Part shown: positions 17,506 to 25,095 of the stretch, piece after piece
Layout of the letters: each line of letters opens with the position of its first letter
How positions within the stretch are numbered: position 1 is the first letter of the stretch
Assembly: GCA_028288025.1 (NCBI GenBank)
Contig: JAQBOM010000003.1
Location: 186,001 to 250,000 of the forward strand
Direction: 5' to 3'
DNA from: Mucilaginibacter sp.
Lineage (GTDB): Bacteria > Bacteroidota > Bacteroidia > Sphingobacteriales > Sphingobacteriaceae
DNA: 64,000 nt
Translations under genes and position numbers: made by a program
The notes under the pieces: generated by a model
What the model saw: only the letters and a program-made list of their open reading frames with translations
Database searches by the model: none
What the model was told of the DNA's origin: nothing

Positions 17506-17540
17506 CACCCTCTCTCCGGCAAGCAGGAAAGAGGGTTAGG
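17506..17540. repeat. 35-bp dispersed repeat, copy 2
   Basis: Begins CACCCTCTCTCCGGCAAGCA and ends AAAGAGGGTTAGG, nearly identical to 6799-6833. Both copies are preceded about 10-20 bases upstream by a TCACC ... CGCTTCGCT stretch, so the repeated unit is longer than 35 bases but less conserved at its left side. It lies between the oxidoreductase and DUF7009 genes. Confidence 0.7.
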
Positions 17541-17557
17541 TGACTTTAAATATTTTT

Positions 17558-17917
17558 TTATCCATGAAATTTCTTTGCTAAAGGATTGGGATAATTATCG
17601 CTTTGATCCTCATCTACCTTATCCAGGCAGGTGAAATCTTTTTCGACAAGTAAATGCAGCTTGCCGCTGGCATTCTCAAAACCCACCTTATCGGTATTTT
17701 CCCATTCGATTAACTTGCTTTTTGGCATATACAGGGTAATGGTGCTGTTTACCAGGTTAGCTGATAACTCTTCCTCATCCGTAACTTGCAGCGCATATAG
17801 AAGTGATTGCTCACCGAAATCAATTTTATCTTCAAGGAAGCCAACTTTTGTTAATTGTGCAACGTCAGATTGGGTGAGCCTATATCTGAGCGAGTTGCCT
17901 TTAATACGTAGTTTCAT
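17558..17917 (-). CDS. DUF7009 family protein
   Basis: Small 119-residue protein that I associate with DUF7009, a family seen next to fdhD in Bacteroidota. It begins MKLRIKGNSLRYRLTQSDV and has an acidic second half (VTDEEEL, DKVDEDQSDNYPNPLAKKF) with no membrane segment or metal motif. Its first codons overlap the end of fdhD by 17 bases, so it is probably translationally coupled and may help FdhD or the adjacent molybdoenzyme mature. That role is inference only. Confidence 0.78.
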   Translation of the reverse strand: MKLRIKGNSLRYRLTQSDVAQLTKVGFLEDKIDFGEQSLLYALQVTDEEELSANLVNSTITLYMPKSKLIEWENTDKVGFENASGKLHLLVEKDFTCLDKVDEDQSDNYPNPLAKKFHG

Positions 17918-18767
17918 AAACGGGTAGTATTATGCGGTGTGCCGCGGTGTAAATATTGAAACGTTTATCCCTCAAAAAACCGGCCAGCGTAATGTCAAAC
18001 TCTTCAGCCAGCTCAACTGCCAGGCTGGATGGCGCCCCGACCGAGGCAATAATAGGGATGCCGGCCATGGCGGCCTTTTGCACCAGCTCAAAGCTGGCCC
18101 TCCCACTCAAAAGCAGCACCGATTGGTTTAACAGCAAGTTTTTGTTAAGGGCCGCGCCAATCAATTTGTCGAGCGCATTATGCCGTCCTACATCCTCGCG
18201 GGCCAGCAGCAGTTCGCCGCTTAAATTAAATAAAGCCGAGGCATGCAACCCGCCTGTATCGGCAAAAACCTGTTGGTGCTGCCGCAGTTTGTCGGGAAGC
18301 TGGTGCAGTATTTCGCTTGTTATGGTTTGATCGTCGTTTACAGGCTGAGTGAAGGCGCTTACTGTACGAATAGCATCGATGGAACCTTTGCCACAAACGC
18401 CGCAGCTGGATGTGGTGTAAAAATTGCGTTCGGTATTTTGAAGATTGGTTATAATATCTTCCCTTAAGCTTACCTGTATCACGTTTTCCTTATTCTCCGT
18501 GCATGCGATAAAACAGTGATCTGCGACCAGGATGTCTTTGCTGTTTTTAATGATGCCTTCGGTGAATAGAAAACCCGTTGCAAGTTCGGCATCATGCCCC
18601 GGCGTGCGCATGGTAACCGAAATATTTTTAATGATCCGGTTGTCGGCTTCACCATATTCGAGTCGTATCTCTAATGGTTCTTCAATGGCAAGGGCGTCCG
18701 TAGTTTCATCATTTACTAAATGCGTAACTTTTATTACCGGTACCCTTTTTATCGAATGCTCAGCCAT
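17901..18767 (-). CDS. fdhD: FdhD sulfurtransferase for molybdoenzymes
   Basis: FdhD carries sulfur from a cysteine desulfurase to the molybdenum cofactor of formate dehydrogenase-type enzymes. The 288-residue product has the catalytic CxxC at C122 and C125 (TTSSCGVCGKGSIDAIR), the nucleotide-cofactor binding AREDVGRHNALDKLIG and LLSGRASFELVQKAAMAGIP. The start ATG at 18767 is chosen; a TTG two codons upstream is less likely. It sits just upstream of DUF7009 and the FdhF/YdeP enzyme that it probably serves, and is divergent from moaD. Confidence 0.95.
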   Translation of the reverse strand: MAEHSIKRVPVIKVTHLVNDETTDALAIEEPLEIRLEYGEADNRIIKNISVTMRTPGHDAELATGFLFTEGIIKNSKDILVADHCFIACTENKENVIQVSLREDIITNLQNTERNFYTTSSCGVCGKGSIDAIRTVSAFTQPVNDDQTITSEILHQLPDKLRQHQQVFADTGGLHASALFNLSGELLLAREDVGRHNALDKLIGAALNKNLLLNQSVLLLSGRASFELVQKAAMAGIPIIASVGAPSSLAVELAEEFDITLAGFLRDKRFNIYTAAHRIILPVYETTY

Positions 18768-18903
18768 AATCAAATATACAATTTTAGCGGCGAGATGTTT
18801 CGAATTGAAGTTTGTGGCAATACAATATTATCCGCGCCCTGACCGTATCTATTCTGTTATTGAAGATATTAGAATATTTACATTATATATACTTTTTTTG
18901 CCC

Positions 18904-18911
18904 TAATTTTG
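18904..18911 (+). promoter_or_regulatory. Candidate -7 box for moaD-moaE
   Basis: TAATTTTG matches the Bacteroidota TAnnTTTG -7 element and lies five bases before the moaD ATG, so the transcript would have almost no leader. A -33 TTG at normal spacing is not obvious. It lies in the 149-base divergent gap between fdhD and moaD. Confidence 0.35.
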
Positions 18912-18916
18912 AAGTG

Positions 18917-19159
18917 ATGAAAATTAAAGTTCTGGCATTTGGTATTTCAAAGGATATATTCGGAAGCTCATCCGTCAGTTTAGAACTTTCGAATGATGCA
19001 ACCGTGTATAACTTAAAATATGTGCTGGAGCATCAATACCCGAGGCTCGGGCAATTGGCCTCGTATATGGTGGCCGTAAATAATGAATATGCCCTTCCGG
19101 GGGATACGATACACGAACGGGATGAAATTGCCATTATTCCACCGGTAAGCGGGGGGTAA
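18917..19159 (+). CDS. moaD: Molybdopterin synthase sulfur carrier subunit
   Basis: Ubiquitin-fold sulfur carrier of 80 residues that brings sulfur as a C-terminal thiocarboxylate to molybdopterin synthase. It starts MKIKVLAFGISKDIFGSSSV and ends PPVSGG; the double glycine end is required for activation by MoeB and for inserting into MoaE. An in-frame upstream ATG would add 35 hydrophobic residues and is rejected. It pairs with moaE 57 bases downstream; the activating MoeB-like gene converges from the other strand. Confidence 0.95.
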   Translation: MKIKVLAFGISKDIFGSSSVSLELSNDATVYNLKYVLEHQYPRLGQLASYMVAVNNEYALPGDTIHERDEIAIIPPVSGG

Positions 19160-19184
19160 CAGACCTGTATTTGTGTCCATTCCC

Positions 19185-19207
19185 TTGTCTGTGTCCTCAC
19201 AGGCAAC
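19185..19207. repeat. 23-bp dispersed repeat, copy 1
   Basis: A 23-base sequence starting TTGTCTGTGTCCTCACAGGC is found here and, identical, at 31635-31657. Its core CTGTG-TCCT-CACAG is a small hairpin. It fills most of the moaD-moaE spacer and ends about ten bases before the moaE start. Confidence 0.7.
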
Positions 19208-19216
19208 CTAACGAAA

Positions 19217-19642
19217 TTGCTTTTGAAAACCCAAATCCAAATATTATCCGCGCCATTAAACATTCAATCCTGTGTTGACTGGATCATGTCGCCTGAATCG
19301 GGCGGGATAGACGTGTTTATTGGCACCGTACGCAATGCCACCAAAGGCAAGCCGGTTGTGCGGCTGGAGTTTGAAGCTTATGAGCCGATGGCGCTGGCCG
19401 AGATGGAAAAAATAACAAAGCAGGCATTTGAAAAATGGCCGGTTCAAAAAGCATTGATCCATCACCGTACAGGAATTTTAGAAGTAGGAGAAGTGCCCGT
19501 AATAATTGCTGTATCCGCCGCCCACCGCGCCGCAGCCTTTGATGCCTGCCGTTTTATCATTGATACCCTGAAACAAACCGTCCCGATATGGAAAAAGGAA
19601 ATTTTTGAGGACGGCGAGGTTTGGGTAGCAGCGCATCCGTAG
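19217..19642 (+). CDS. moaE: Molybdopterin synthase catalytic subunit
   Basis: Inserts two sulfurs into precursor Z to make molybdopterin, with MoaD. The 141-residue product has the MoaE blocks IDVFIGTVRNATKGKPV, LEFEAYEPMALAEM, LIHHRTGILEVGEV, VSAAHRAAAFDACRFIIDTLKQ and the catalytic-lysine ending PIWKKE. No ATG precedes the conserved N-terminus; the start is a TTG at 19217 or 19223. A start at the later ATG (19286) would remove conserved residues. It follows moaD across a short repeat and is probably co-transcribed. Confidence 0.94.
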   Translation: MLLKTQIQILSAPLNIQSCVDWIMSPESGGIDVFIGTVRNATKGKPVVRLEFEAYEPMALAEMEKITKQAFEKWPVQKALIHHRTGILEVGEVPVIIAVSAAHRAAAFDACRFIIDTLKQTVPIWKKEIFEDGEVWVAAHP

Positions 19643-19946
19643 GTGGAGATTAGCGATTAAAGGCTAGTGATTGGAGATTAGAGATTAGTCAAAAATAAGA
19701 GCCTTATGTTTCGGCAAAAATAACTTAGGCGGTGACATTGTTTTGTCAGTGTGTTCAGGTGTACCAGGGGTGTCCACGTGTACCAGGTGTGTCCACGTGT
19801 ACCAGGTGTGTCCACGTGTGCCGGGTGGTACACCCGTATCTCTTTCACAAAATGACACAGTCTCGATTTATCTTATGCATACTCCGTACAACTAAAACTA
19901 TTAAGTTATACATAAGAAAAATGGATTGGTTACTAATCTCCAACCT
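19643..19946. repeat. Nested intergenic repeat, GATTAGAGATTGGAG arms
   Basis: This 304-base gap holds no gene. Its left end (19642-19688) repeats GGAGATTAGCGATTAAAGGC, TAGTGATTGGAGATTAGAGA and TTAG; its right end (about 19928-19965, running up to and into the moeB stop) carries the reverse complements TTACTAATCTCCAACCTCTA and ACCTCCAATCTCCA. The 19-bp iteron element at 19741-19836 sits between the arms. The structure looks like one palindromic array with another repeat inserted in its loop. The two flanking genes converge here. Confidence 0.72.
19741..19857. repeat. 19-bp iteron element, copy 1
   Basis: Four contiguous 19-base units at 19751, 19770, 19789 and 19808, with consensus GTGTCCACGTGTACCAGGT, are followed by the palindrome-like GCCGGGTGGTACACC (19820-19834). 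Before them is TTTTGTCAGTGT (19741) and after them CAAAATGACA (19848-19857), an inverted TTTTGTCA pair. The second copy at 50441-50548 has the same unit length, the same order of parts and the same TTTTGTCA border in inverse orientation. Confidence 0.82.
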
Positions 19947-21008
19947 CTAACCTCCAATCTCCATCCACGCCTTTAGTCCGCCCTCGAGCGAAAAAACATT
20001 GGCATCGGGTAATTTTTGTTTAATGATCTTCACCGCTTCACCGCTGCGTTTGCCTGATGCGCAATACAGCACTGTTTTAACATTTGCCGGAAGTTTTTCG
20101 ATGTACGGATAAAGCTTATCCAGCGGCACATGCTTGCCGCCGATATTAAATTCTTCTCTTTCTGATTTTGTGCGGATGTCGACCAGTTCAAGCGAATGTG
20201 CTGCGAGCCCCTGTTTCAGCTCGGCAACGGAAATCATCGGTATCACGAATGTTTCAGCTAAACCGGTAATGTGGGTACCTGTAACATCGCCTATCTTGAT
20301 GATCCGGCTTTGCAGGCTCTGCGCGTCAAAAACCAATACTTTACCGGCAAGCAACTCGCCGGTTTTTGTAATATATTTGATCACCTCGTTGGCTTGCATA
20401 CAGCCAATGATGCCTGCCAGGGTCGGAATCACACCGCCGTCGGCGCAATTGGGGATCTGCGAGGCGTCCACGTTGGGGAAAAGATCCCGGTAATTGGATG
20501 TTTTTTCACCATGTTCATTCACTACATTCCAGACAGCTACCTGGCCCTCGAATTGATAAATGGCGCCATACACCAATGGCTTACCTGTAATAACGGCCGC
20601 ATCATTCAATAAATATCGGGTATCGAAATTGTCTGTTCCATCCACAATGATATCGTAATCAGCAATAATATCCATCACGTTTACCGATGTAATGCTTACG
20701 TCATGCACCACTACTTTTATATCAGGGTTCTGCTTTTGCAGCTGCACACCGGCAACAATCGCTTTCTTTTTACCGGCATCAGCCGGCGTGTACAATATCT
20801 GACGGTGCAGATTGCTAATGGAAACAGTGTCGAAATCGGCGATGCCTAAGGTGCCTATGCCTGTTGCAGCTAAATATTGAGCTGCCGGGCAGCCTAGTCC
20901 GCCGGCGCCAACCACCAGCACTTTTGCCTGTTGTAAAAGGCGCTGTGCGGATTCGCTGAACCCCGGTAACGCTATCTGGCAGGTATATCTTAAAAAATCA
21001 GGTTTCAT
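19947..21008 (-). CDS. moeB: MoeB/ThiF adenylyltransferase fused to rhodanese
   Basis: Activates the MoaD C-terminus by adenylation. The 353-residue protein has an N-terminal ThiF/MoeB domain (about 1-245) with the ATP loop VVGAGGLGCPAAQYLA, ADFDTVSISNLHRQILY and VDGTDNFDTRYLLND, and a C-terminal rhodanese domain (about 260-353) with the active-site cysteine in LYCASGKRSGEAV. The fusion, seen in MoeBR and eukaryotic MOCS3/Uba4, lets one protein activate and sulfurate MoaD. Only one clear cysteine is visible at the usual zinc region (IPNCADGG). It overlaps the next upstream gene by four bases. Confidence 0.93.
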   Translation of the reverse strand: MKPDFLRYTCQIALPGFSESAQRLLQQAKVLVVGAGGLGCPAAQYLAATGIGTLGIADFDTVSISNLHRQILYTPADAGKKKAIVAGVQLQKQNPDIKVVVHDVSITSVNVMDIIADYDIIVDGTDNFDTRYLLNDAAVITGKPLVYGAIYQFEGQVAVWNVVNEHGEKTSNYRDLFPNVDASQIPNCADGGVIPTLAGIIGCMQANEVIKYITKTGELLAGKVLVFDAQSLQSRIIKIGDVTGTHITGLAETFVIPMISVAELKQGLAAHSLELVDIRTKSEREEFNIGGKHVPLDKLYPYIEKLPANVKTVLYCASGKRSGEAVKIIKQKLPDANVFSLEGGLKAWMEIGG

Positions 21009-22135
21009 GTCGCGGCTAATTTTTGGTGAAGCACACCCTTGATGTGCTCCAGTTCTTCAGGCGTATTTACGTTAGTTAAAGTATCGGGGTTGGGTGCGTT
21101 TAACAAAGTGATATCACTATTGATCAAAACCTTGCGCGGGCACGAATACCCCTGCGATAAAAATGAAAGCAAAACCGGGTAGCTTTTTGGCTCCCAAATG
21201 GTAATAAGCGGTTCGGGGAATCCATCAAAAACGTTTTTATAGGTAGTAGCTATTGATGACGCATTTCGATTAGCTGTTAAATGTTGCAGCGTTTCGCTAT
21301 CCATTAAAGGCAAATCGCAGGCGACAACCAGCCATGCAGAATCCGGCTTTTCGCGAAAAGCCGACAAAACAGCTCCATATGGGCCTAAGCCTGTAAAAGT
21401 ATCTGGCAATGTATCGTACTCCGTAATTATCTCCTGCCGCTGCTCGGGGCGGCACGAAATAAATACTTCTTTACAGATCGGCTTGAGTATATCGGCAGCA
21501 TGATAACGCTGTTCTTTGCCATGCCAGTTCACGACGCCTTTGTCAAAGCCCATCCGCTCACTTTTACCGCCAGCCAGCACCAATCCATTTAATTCGGGCC
21601 TGGCCTGCAGCATTTCGGCCTTAAAAAAAGCAATGATTTTTTCAGTCTCATCGGTCCGGTAAACGGGTAACTGCTGCCAGTCTGGTACGGCTTCTTTTAT
21701 AAAATCAAATATCTCTGCATCATCAGCCAGCAATATCATTTTAACATTCGTGAGCTGGTCTATTCGTTTTTGCAGCGAGGCTGCCTTGTTGTTGTATATG
21801 ATCACCACCTGCGCATTAGCCTGGTGGTGGTTGCCATTCACCAAAACCATATCTGCCGCAGCAAATGCGCCACGTAGTTGAAACGGGTTAAATGATTGCT
21901 GGTAGTTTAACTGTTGAAAGTTTACTTGTTCGGTATAATCCAATATCGCGCCGCCTGCCAGGCGCCCGGGCGGCAAAACAACTTCATCAGTATGTGCGGC
22001 ATCGGCGTAAGCACATTTGTATTGCGGTGACAGCGCGTTTATAATTTGATCAGCAAGTATTTTTATGAGGGTACACGGTCCGCCGACAATGGCCCATTCA
22101 TTACGGCCGAAATTACCGTATGAAGGTCGGGACAT
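21005..22135 (-). CDS. mobA: MobA guanylyltransferase with degenerate MobB-like N-domain
   Basis: MobA adds GMP to molybdopterin to make MGD. The 376-residue product is twice the usual MobA length. The C-terminal half (about 185-376) has the MobA signature LVLAGGKSERMGFDKG, then GPYGAVLSAF, ACDLPLMD and EPLITIWEP. The N-terminal half resembles a MobB P-loop domain but its loop reads VGGPCTLIKIL, lacking the GKT of Walker A. The ATG at 22135 follows an AGAGGGGAG stretch and fits; the longer form from 22225 would overlap moaC by 56 bases. It overlaps moeB by four bases and follows moaC. Confidence 0.85.
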   Translation of the reverse strand: MSRPSYGNFGRNEWAIVGGPCTLIKILADQIINALSPQYKCAYADAAHTDEVVLPPGRLAGGAILDYTEQVNFQQLNYQQSFNPFQLRGAFAAADMVLVNGNHHQANAQVVIIYNNKAASLQKRIDQLTNVKMILLADDAEIFDFIKEAVPDWQQLPVYRTDETEKIIAFFKAEMLQARPELNGLVLAGGKSERMGFDKGVVNWHGKEQRYHAADILKPICKEVFISCRPEQRQEIITEYDTLPDTFTGLGPYGAVLSAFREKPDSAWLVVACDLPLMDSETLQHLTANRNASSIATTYKNVFDGFPEPLITIWEPKSYPVLLSFLSQGYSCPRKVLINSDITLLNAPNPDTLTNVNTPEELEHIKGVLHQKLAAT

Positions 22136-22169
22136 TTTTGCATGTCTCCCCTCTTTGCCTGCAGGCAGG

Positions 22170-22637
22170 TTATGTTCTTTTGAAATCACGTTTACCTCCT
22201 GTTTTTTCGATGAGCTTCGTTTCACTGATAACGATGTCGTGACTCATCGCCTTACACATATCATAAACCGTTAACGCGGCGATCGAGGCTCCTACCAGCG
22301 CCTCCATTTCAACACCTGTTTTGGCCGTAATGCTGGCTGTGCAATCAATAACCACCTCCCGGCCGCTTAAGCTGATGGCGATATTACAATTATCCAAACC
22401 TAATGGATGACAAAGCGGTATCAAATCTCCGGTCTTTTTTGCAGCCATGATGCCGGCAATAATCGCCGTTTGAAAAACAGAGCCTTTTTTTGTTTGCAGA
22501 TCGCCGTTGGTTAGCTGCACCAATACTTCGGCAGGCAGTACAACAATGCTGCGTGCGGTAGCCGTACGGTTGGTAACCTTTTTTTCGGTTACATCCACCA
22601 TTGTTGGGTTGCCCTGATTATCGATATGACTTAGCAT
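22170..22637 (-). CDS. moaC: Cyclic pyranopterin monophosphate synthase
   Basis: With MoaA converts GTP to cyclic pyranopterin monophosphate, the first step of molybdenum cofactor synthesis. The 155-residue product has normal length and the MoaC motifs MVDVTEKKVTNRTATA, KKGSVFQTAIIAGIMAAKKT, LIPLCHPLGLDNC, TGVEMEALVGASIAALTVYDMCKA and KLIEKTGGKRDF. It lies 32 bases after moeA and precedes mobA on the same strand. Confidence 0.96.
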   Translation of the reverse strand: MLSHIDNQGNPTMVDVTEKKVTNRTATARSIVVLPAEVLVQLTNGDLQTKKGSVFQTAIIAGIMAAKKTGDLIPLCHPLGLDNCNIAISLSGREVVIDCTASITAKTGVEMEALVGASIAALTVYDMCKAMSHDIVISETKLIEKTGGKRDFKRT

Positions 22638-22669
22638 TGATTACATTGATTATTTTTTGATTTCACGGA

Positions 22670-23863
22670 TCAGAATTGCCATATCCTGAATACCTCTCCT
22701 TTTTTAAACTCATTCCGCTCGAGCGGGAGTTCCATAAAAGCGTCTGCATCAGCTAAGTTAGCAAAATCGCCCGAACCATTTCCTTCAACGGGGATAGCCA
22801 TTAACTGGCAATGCTCGTTATTATACAGCTTTACCTGTAAAAAACATTTTAACTGAGGCTGAAAGCTGAATCGATTATTCAAAACAGCAAATCGAGGCGG
22901 TTTGGTCAACTGGCCCGAAGCAGTGTGCAGCCAGGGCAAAAAATATCGGTAAACACACATAAATGTAGCTACCGGGTTACCCGGAAAAGCAAATACCAGT
23001 ACACCATTTTCATGTTTCCCAAACCAAAAAGGCTTACCCGGCCGCTGCTGTACTTTGTGAAAAAGTGTCTTAACGCTCAATTCTTCAAGCGCCTTTGGGA
23101 TATGGTCGAACTTACCCATGGATATGCCGCCGCTAAGCAGCAATACATCGTAATTTTGCAGGCAGTTGCTTAATTGCTTTTTTATAATGGCAGGATCATC
23201 GGGGATATGAAGCAGGTCGGCATCCAGGTTGTTCTGTTTCAATACAGCCTGAATAGTATAACTGTTTGACCTCCTGATCTGGTACGGCGAAGGTGTTTCA
23301 GCCACGTCCACCAGTTCATCGCCTGATGAAATGATAGCTACCCGGGGCATCTTTTTTACCCTGACCTCTGATTCGCCTACCGATGCGATCAGGCTGATAA
23401 GCGCGGGAGTGATTACCTCCCCTACGCCGGCAACAATGTCATCCAGTTTTTTATCCTTGCCGCGGTGATGAATATTCTGGTCTTTTTTTATTTCACTGGT
23501 AACCAAAGTTGCCAGCCCCGCCCGCAATTCAAGGTCCTCATAACGGATAACCGTATCAGCCGATGAAGGCAGCATCGCACCTGTCATGATTTCCACACAC
23601 TCGTTATGCTCATCAATTTCTATAGGTTGATCGCCTGCAGCCTGGGTGGCTTTAATATGGAAGGTACTGATTCCATTTTCGATAGCCTCATATTTCACCG
23701 CTATCCCGTCCATGGTTACCCTGTTAAATGGCGGCAGGTCCCTGTCGGTTTTGATATTTTCCGCCAATACCCTGCCTAACGACATTTCAAAGGGCACTAT
23801 CTCCACGCCATACTCGGCAGTTTGTGCAAGTATTATCTTTTCGGCTTCCTCAACAGTTATCAT
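22670..23863 (-). CDS. moeA: Molybdopterin molybdenumtransferase
   Basis: Inserts molybdate into adenylylated molybdopterin. The 397-residue protein shows the MoeA plan: LGRVLAENIKTDRDLPPFNR with the VTMDGIAV motif near residue 50, IMTGAMLPSSADTVIRYED, the central MoCF-biosynthesis domain with RVAIISSGDELV and LLSGGISMGKFDHIP, the substrate loop VFAFPGNPVATF and a C-terminal beta domain. It lies between moaA (26 bases upstream) and moaC. No Mog/MoaB adenylyltransferase is seen in this window, although one is normally needed. Confidence 0.95.
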   Translation of the reverse strand: MITVEEAEKIILAQTAEYGVEIVPFEMSLGRVLAENIKTDRDLPPFNRVTMDGIAVKYEAIENGISTFHIKATQAAGDQPIEIDEHNECVEIMTGAMLPSSADTVIRYEDLELRAGLATLVTSEIKKDQNIHHRGKDKKLDDIVAGVGEVITPALISLIASVGESEVRVKKMPRVAIISSGDELVDVAETPSPYQIRRSNSYTIQAVLKQNNLDADLLHIPDDPAIIKKQLSNCLQNYDVLLLSGGISMGKFDHIPKALEELSVKTLFHKVQQRPGKPFWFGKHENGVLVFAFPGNPVATFMCVYRYFLPWLHTASGQLTKPPRFAVLNNRFSFQPQLKCFLQVKLYNNEHCQLMAIPVEGNGSGDFANLADADAFMELPLERNEFKKGEVFRIWQF

Positions 23864-23889
23864 AGTGCCGGTATTATTATTTAATTAAC

Positions 23890-24879
23890 CTAGCCCCCAA
23901 TGCTGGCCATAGACTCATGAACGCCTGCCCCCTCTACCCGAGCCCGTTCGGCTTCCCATCCGTTTTTTTCCTTGTGCTGAAACGCATTTATAAGGATGTG
24001 TTTGAGCTGCTCGTCACCAGTTCCCTGCCTTATCAGGTCTTTAATATTCAGCCCGCCGCCCGCATACAAACAGGTTTTTAATTCGCCCGTAGGCGTAATA
24101 CGTATCCGGTTGCAGGTTCCGCAAAAAGTACGCGAATATGCTGCTATAACGCCAACGCTTCCCTGGTGACCTGGTATCTGGTAATTGTAAGCGGTTGAAT
24201 TTGGAGGGTCAGGAAGTTTTTGGATCGAGGGGTATTTATCCTTTATTTCATCAAGGATACGCACATGATTCCATTGTATACCGCTGTAAACATGCCCATC
24301 GCCATTAAATGGCATTTCTTCAATAAAACGTACGCTAACCGGCAATTCTTTTGTAAGGGCGGCCAACGGGATAATATCCTGCGTGTTTTGCCCATCCATT
24401 ACCACCGCGTTTATTTTTACCTCAATATCATGCTTTAACAGTTCCTCCAGCGTTTCCATCACATTGGAAAACTCGTCCCGCCGGGTAATCTTAAAAAAGC
24501 GGCCTGCATCTAAGGTATCCAGGCTTAAATTAACCGACTTTACGCCAATCTTTTTTAGTTCCGGAACATGGGGTGCGGTTAAAACACCGTTGGTTGTAAG
24601 CGTCAGCTCATTTAAACCATCTAATTTTGACAGGGCAGTCATAAACTGCATGATGTCTTTGCGCACGAAAGGCTCTCCGCCTGTAATGCGTATTTTTTCA
24701 ATACCCATCCCCACCAGCAATGAACATGTCTGAAACATTTCTTCGTAGGTCATCAACTCCTTGCGCGACAGCCAGTTCAGCCCTTCCTGCGGCATACAAT
24801 AAAAGCAGCGCAGGTTACACCTGTCTGTTACCGCCAGCCGCAGGTAATTGATTTTCCGTCCGTGATTATCCGTTAACAA
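23890..24879 (-). CDS. moaA: GTP 3',8-cyclase (radical SAM)
   Basis: Radical SAM enzyme of 329 residues that starts molybdenum cofactor synthesis from GTP. The N-terminal cluster motif is C21-x3-C25-x2-C28 (DRCNLRCFYCMP), followed by RITGGEPFVR; the C-terminal cluster is FCGTCNRIRIT with the third cysteine in LKTCLY. The C-terminal double glycine (SIGG) needed for activity is present. The start ATG at 24879 is the first gene of the minus-strand moa operon and is divergent from the XdhC gene across 216 bases. Confidence 0.97.
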   Translation of the reverse strand: MLTDNHGRKINYLRLAVTDRCNLRCFYCMPQEGLNWLSRKELMTYEEMFQTCSLLVGMGIEKIRITGGEPFVRKDIMQFMTALSKLDGLNELTLTTNGVLTAPHVPELKKIGVKSVNLSLDTLDAGRFFKITRRDEFSNVMETLEELLKHDIEVKINAVVMDGQNTQDIIPLAALTKELPVSVRFIEEMPFNGDGHVYSGIQWNHVRILDEIKDKYPSIQKLPDPPNSTAYNYQIPGHQGSVGVIAAYSRTFCGTCNRIRITPTGELKTCLYAGGGLNIKDLIRQGTGDEQLKHILINAFQHKEKNGWEAERARVEGAGVHESMASIGG

Positions 24880-24948
24880 TTAGTTATGTTTTAATTAAAT
24901 TTAAAAGGGCATCGCCGCTTACGTGAATAATTATTCTGTAAAAATAAA

Positions 24949-24962
24949 GATAACAAGTTATC
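24949..24962. promoter_or_regulatory. Perfect 14-bp dyad in the moaA/XdhC divergent gap
   Basis: GATAACAAGTTATC is an inverted repeat of six bases with a two-base centre, 70 bases upstream of the moaA start and 134 bases before the XdhC start. A regulator (for example an FNR/CRP-like or molybdate-responsive protein) could bind here, but the match to any known site is not strong. The rest of the 216-base gap shows no gene and no recognisable Moco riboswitch fold. Confidence 0.3.
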
Positions 24963-25057
24963 ACAATGTTGATTAAATGTATTTTTATAAGATTTTTACA
25001 ATGCAGTTTAACAAAATAGCCCGTAATTGCCATAGAAAAACATGAACAACATGGCTA

Positions 25058-25065
25058 TATATTTG
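25058..25065 (+). promoter_or_regulatory. Candidate -7 box for the XdhC gene
   Basis: TATATTTG matches TAnnTTTG. Transcription would begin about 25072, giving a short leader before the TTG start at 25096. No -33 TTG at standard distance. Confidence 0.33.
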
Positions 25066-25095
25066 TTGATATACCGTTACCAATAGTTAACAGGG

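Noticed and set aside
18812..18916. N-terminal extension of MoaD
   Set aside because: Hydrophobic, not found in MoaD, and it overlaps the likely promoter; MKIKVLAFG at 18917 is the normal start.
19751..19835. CRISPR array made by the 19-bp units
   Set aside because: The units are contiguous with no spacers, and no cas genes are present.
24880..25095. Moco riboswitch upstream of moaA
   Set aside because: No matching set of conserved helices could be seen; the gap is mostly AT-rich.
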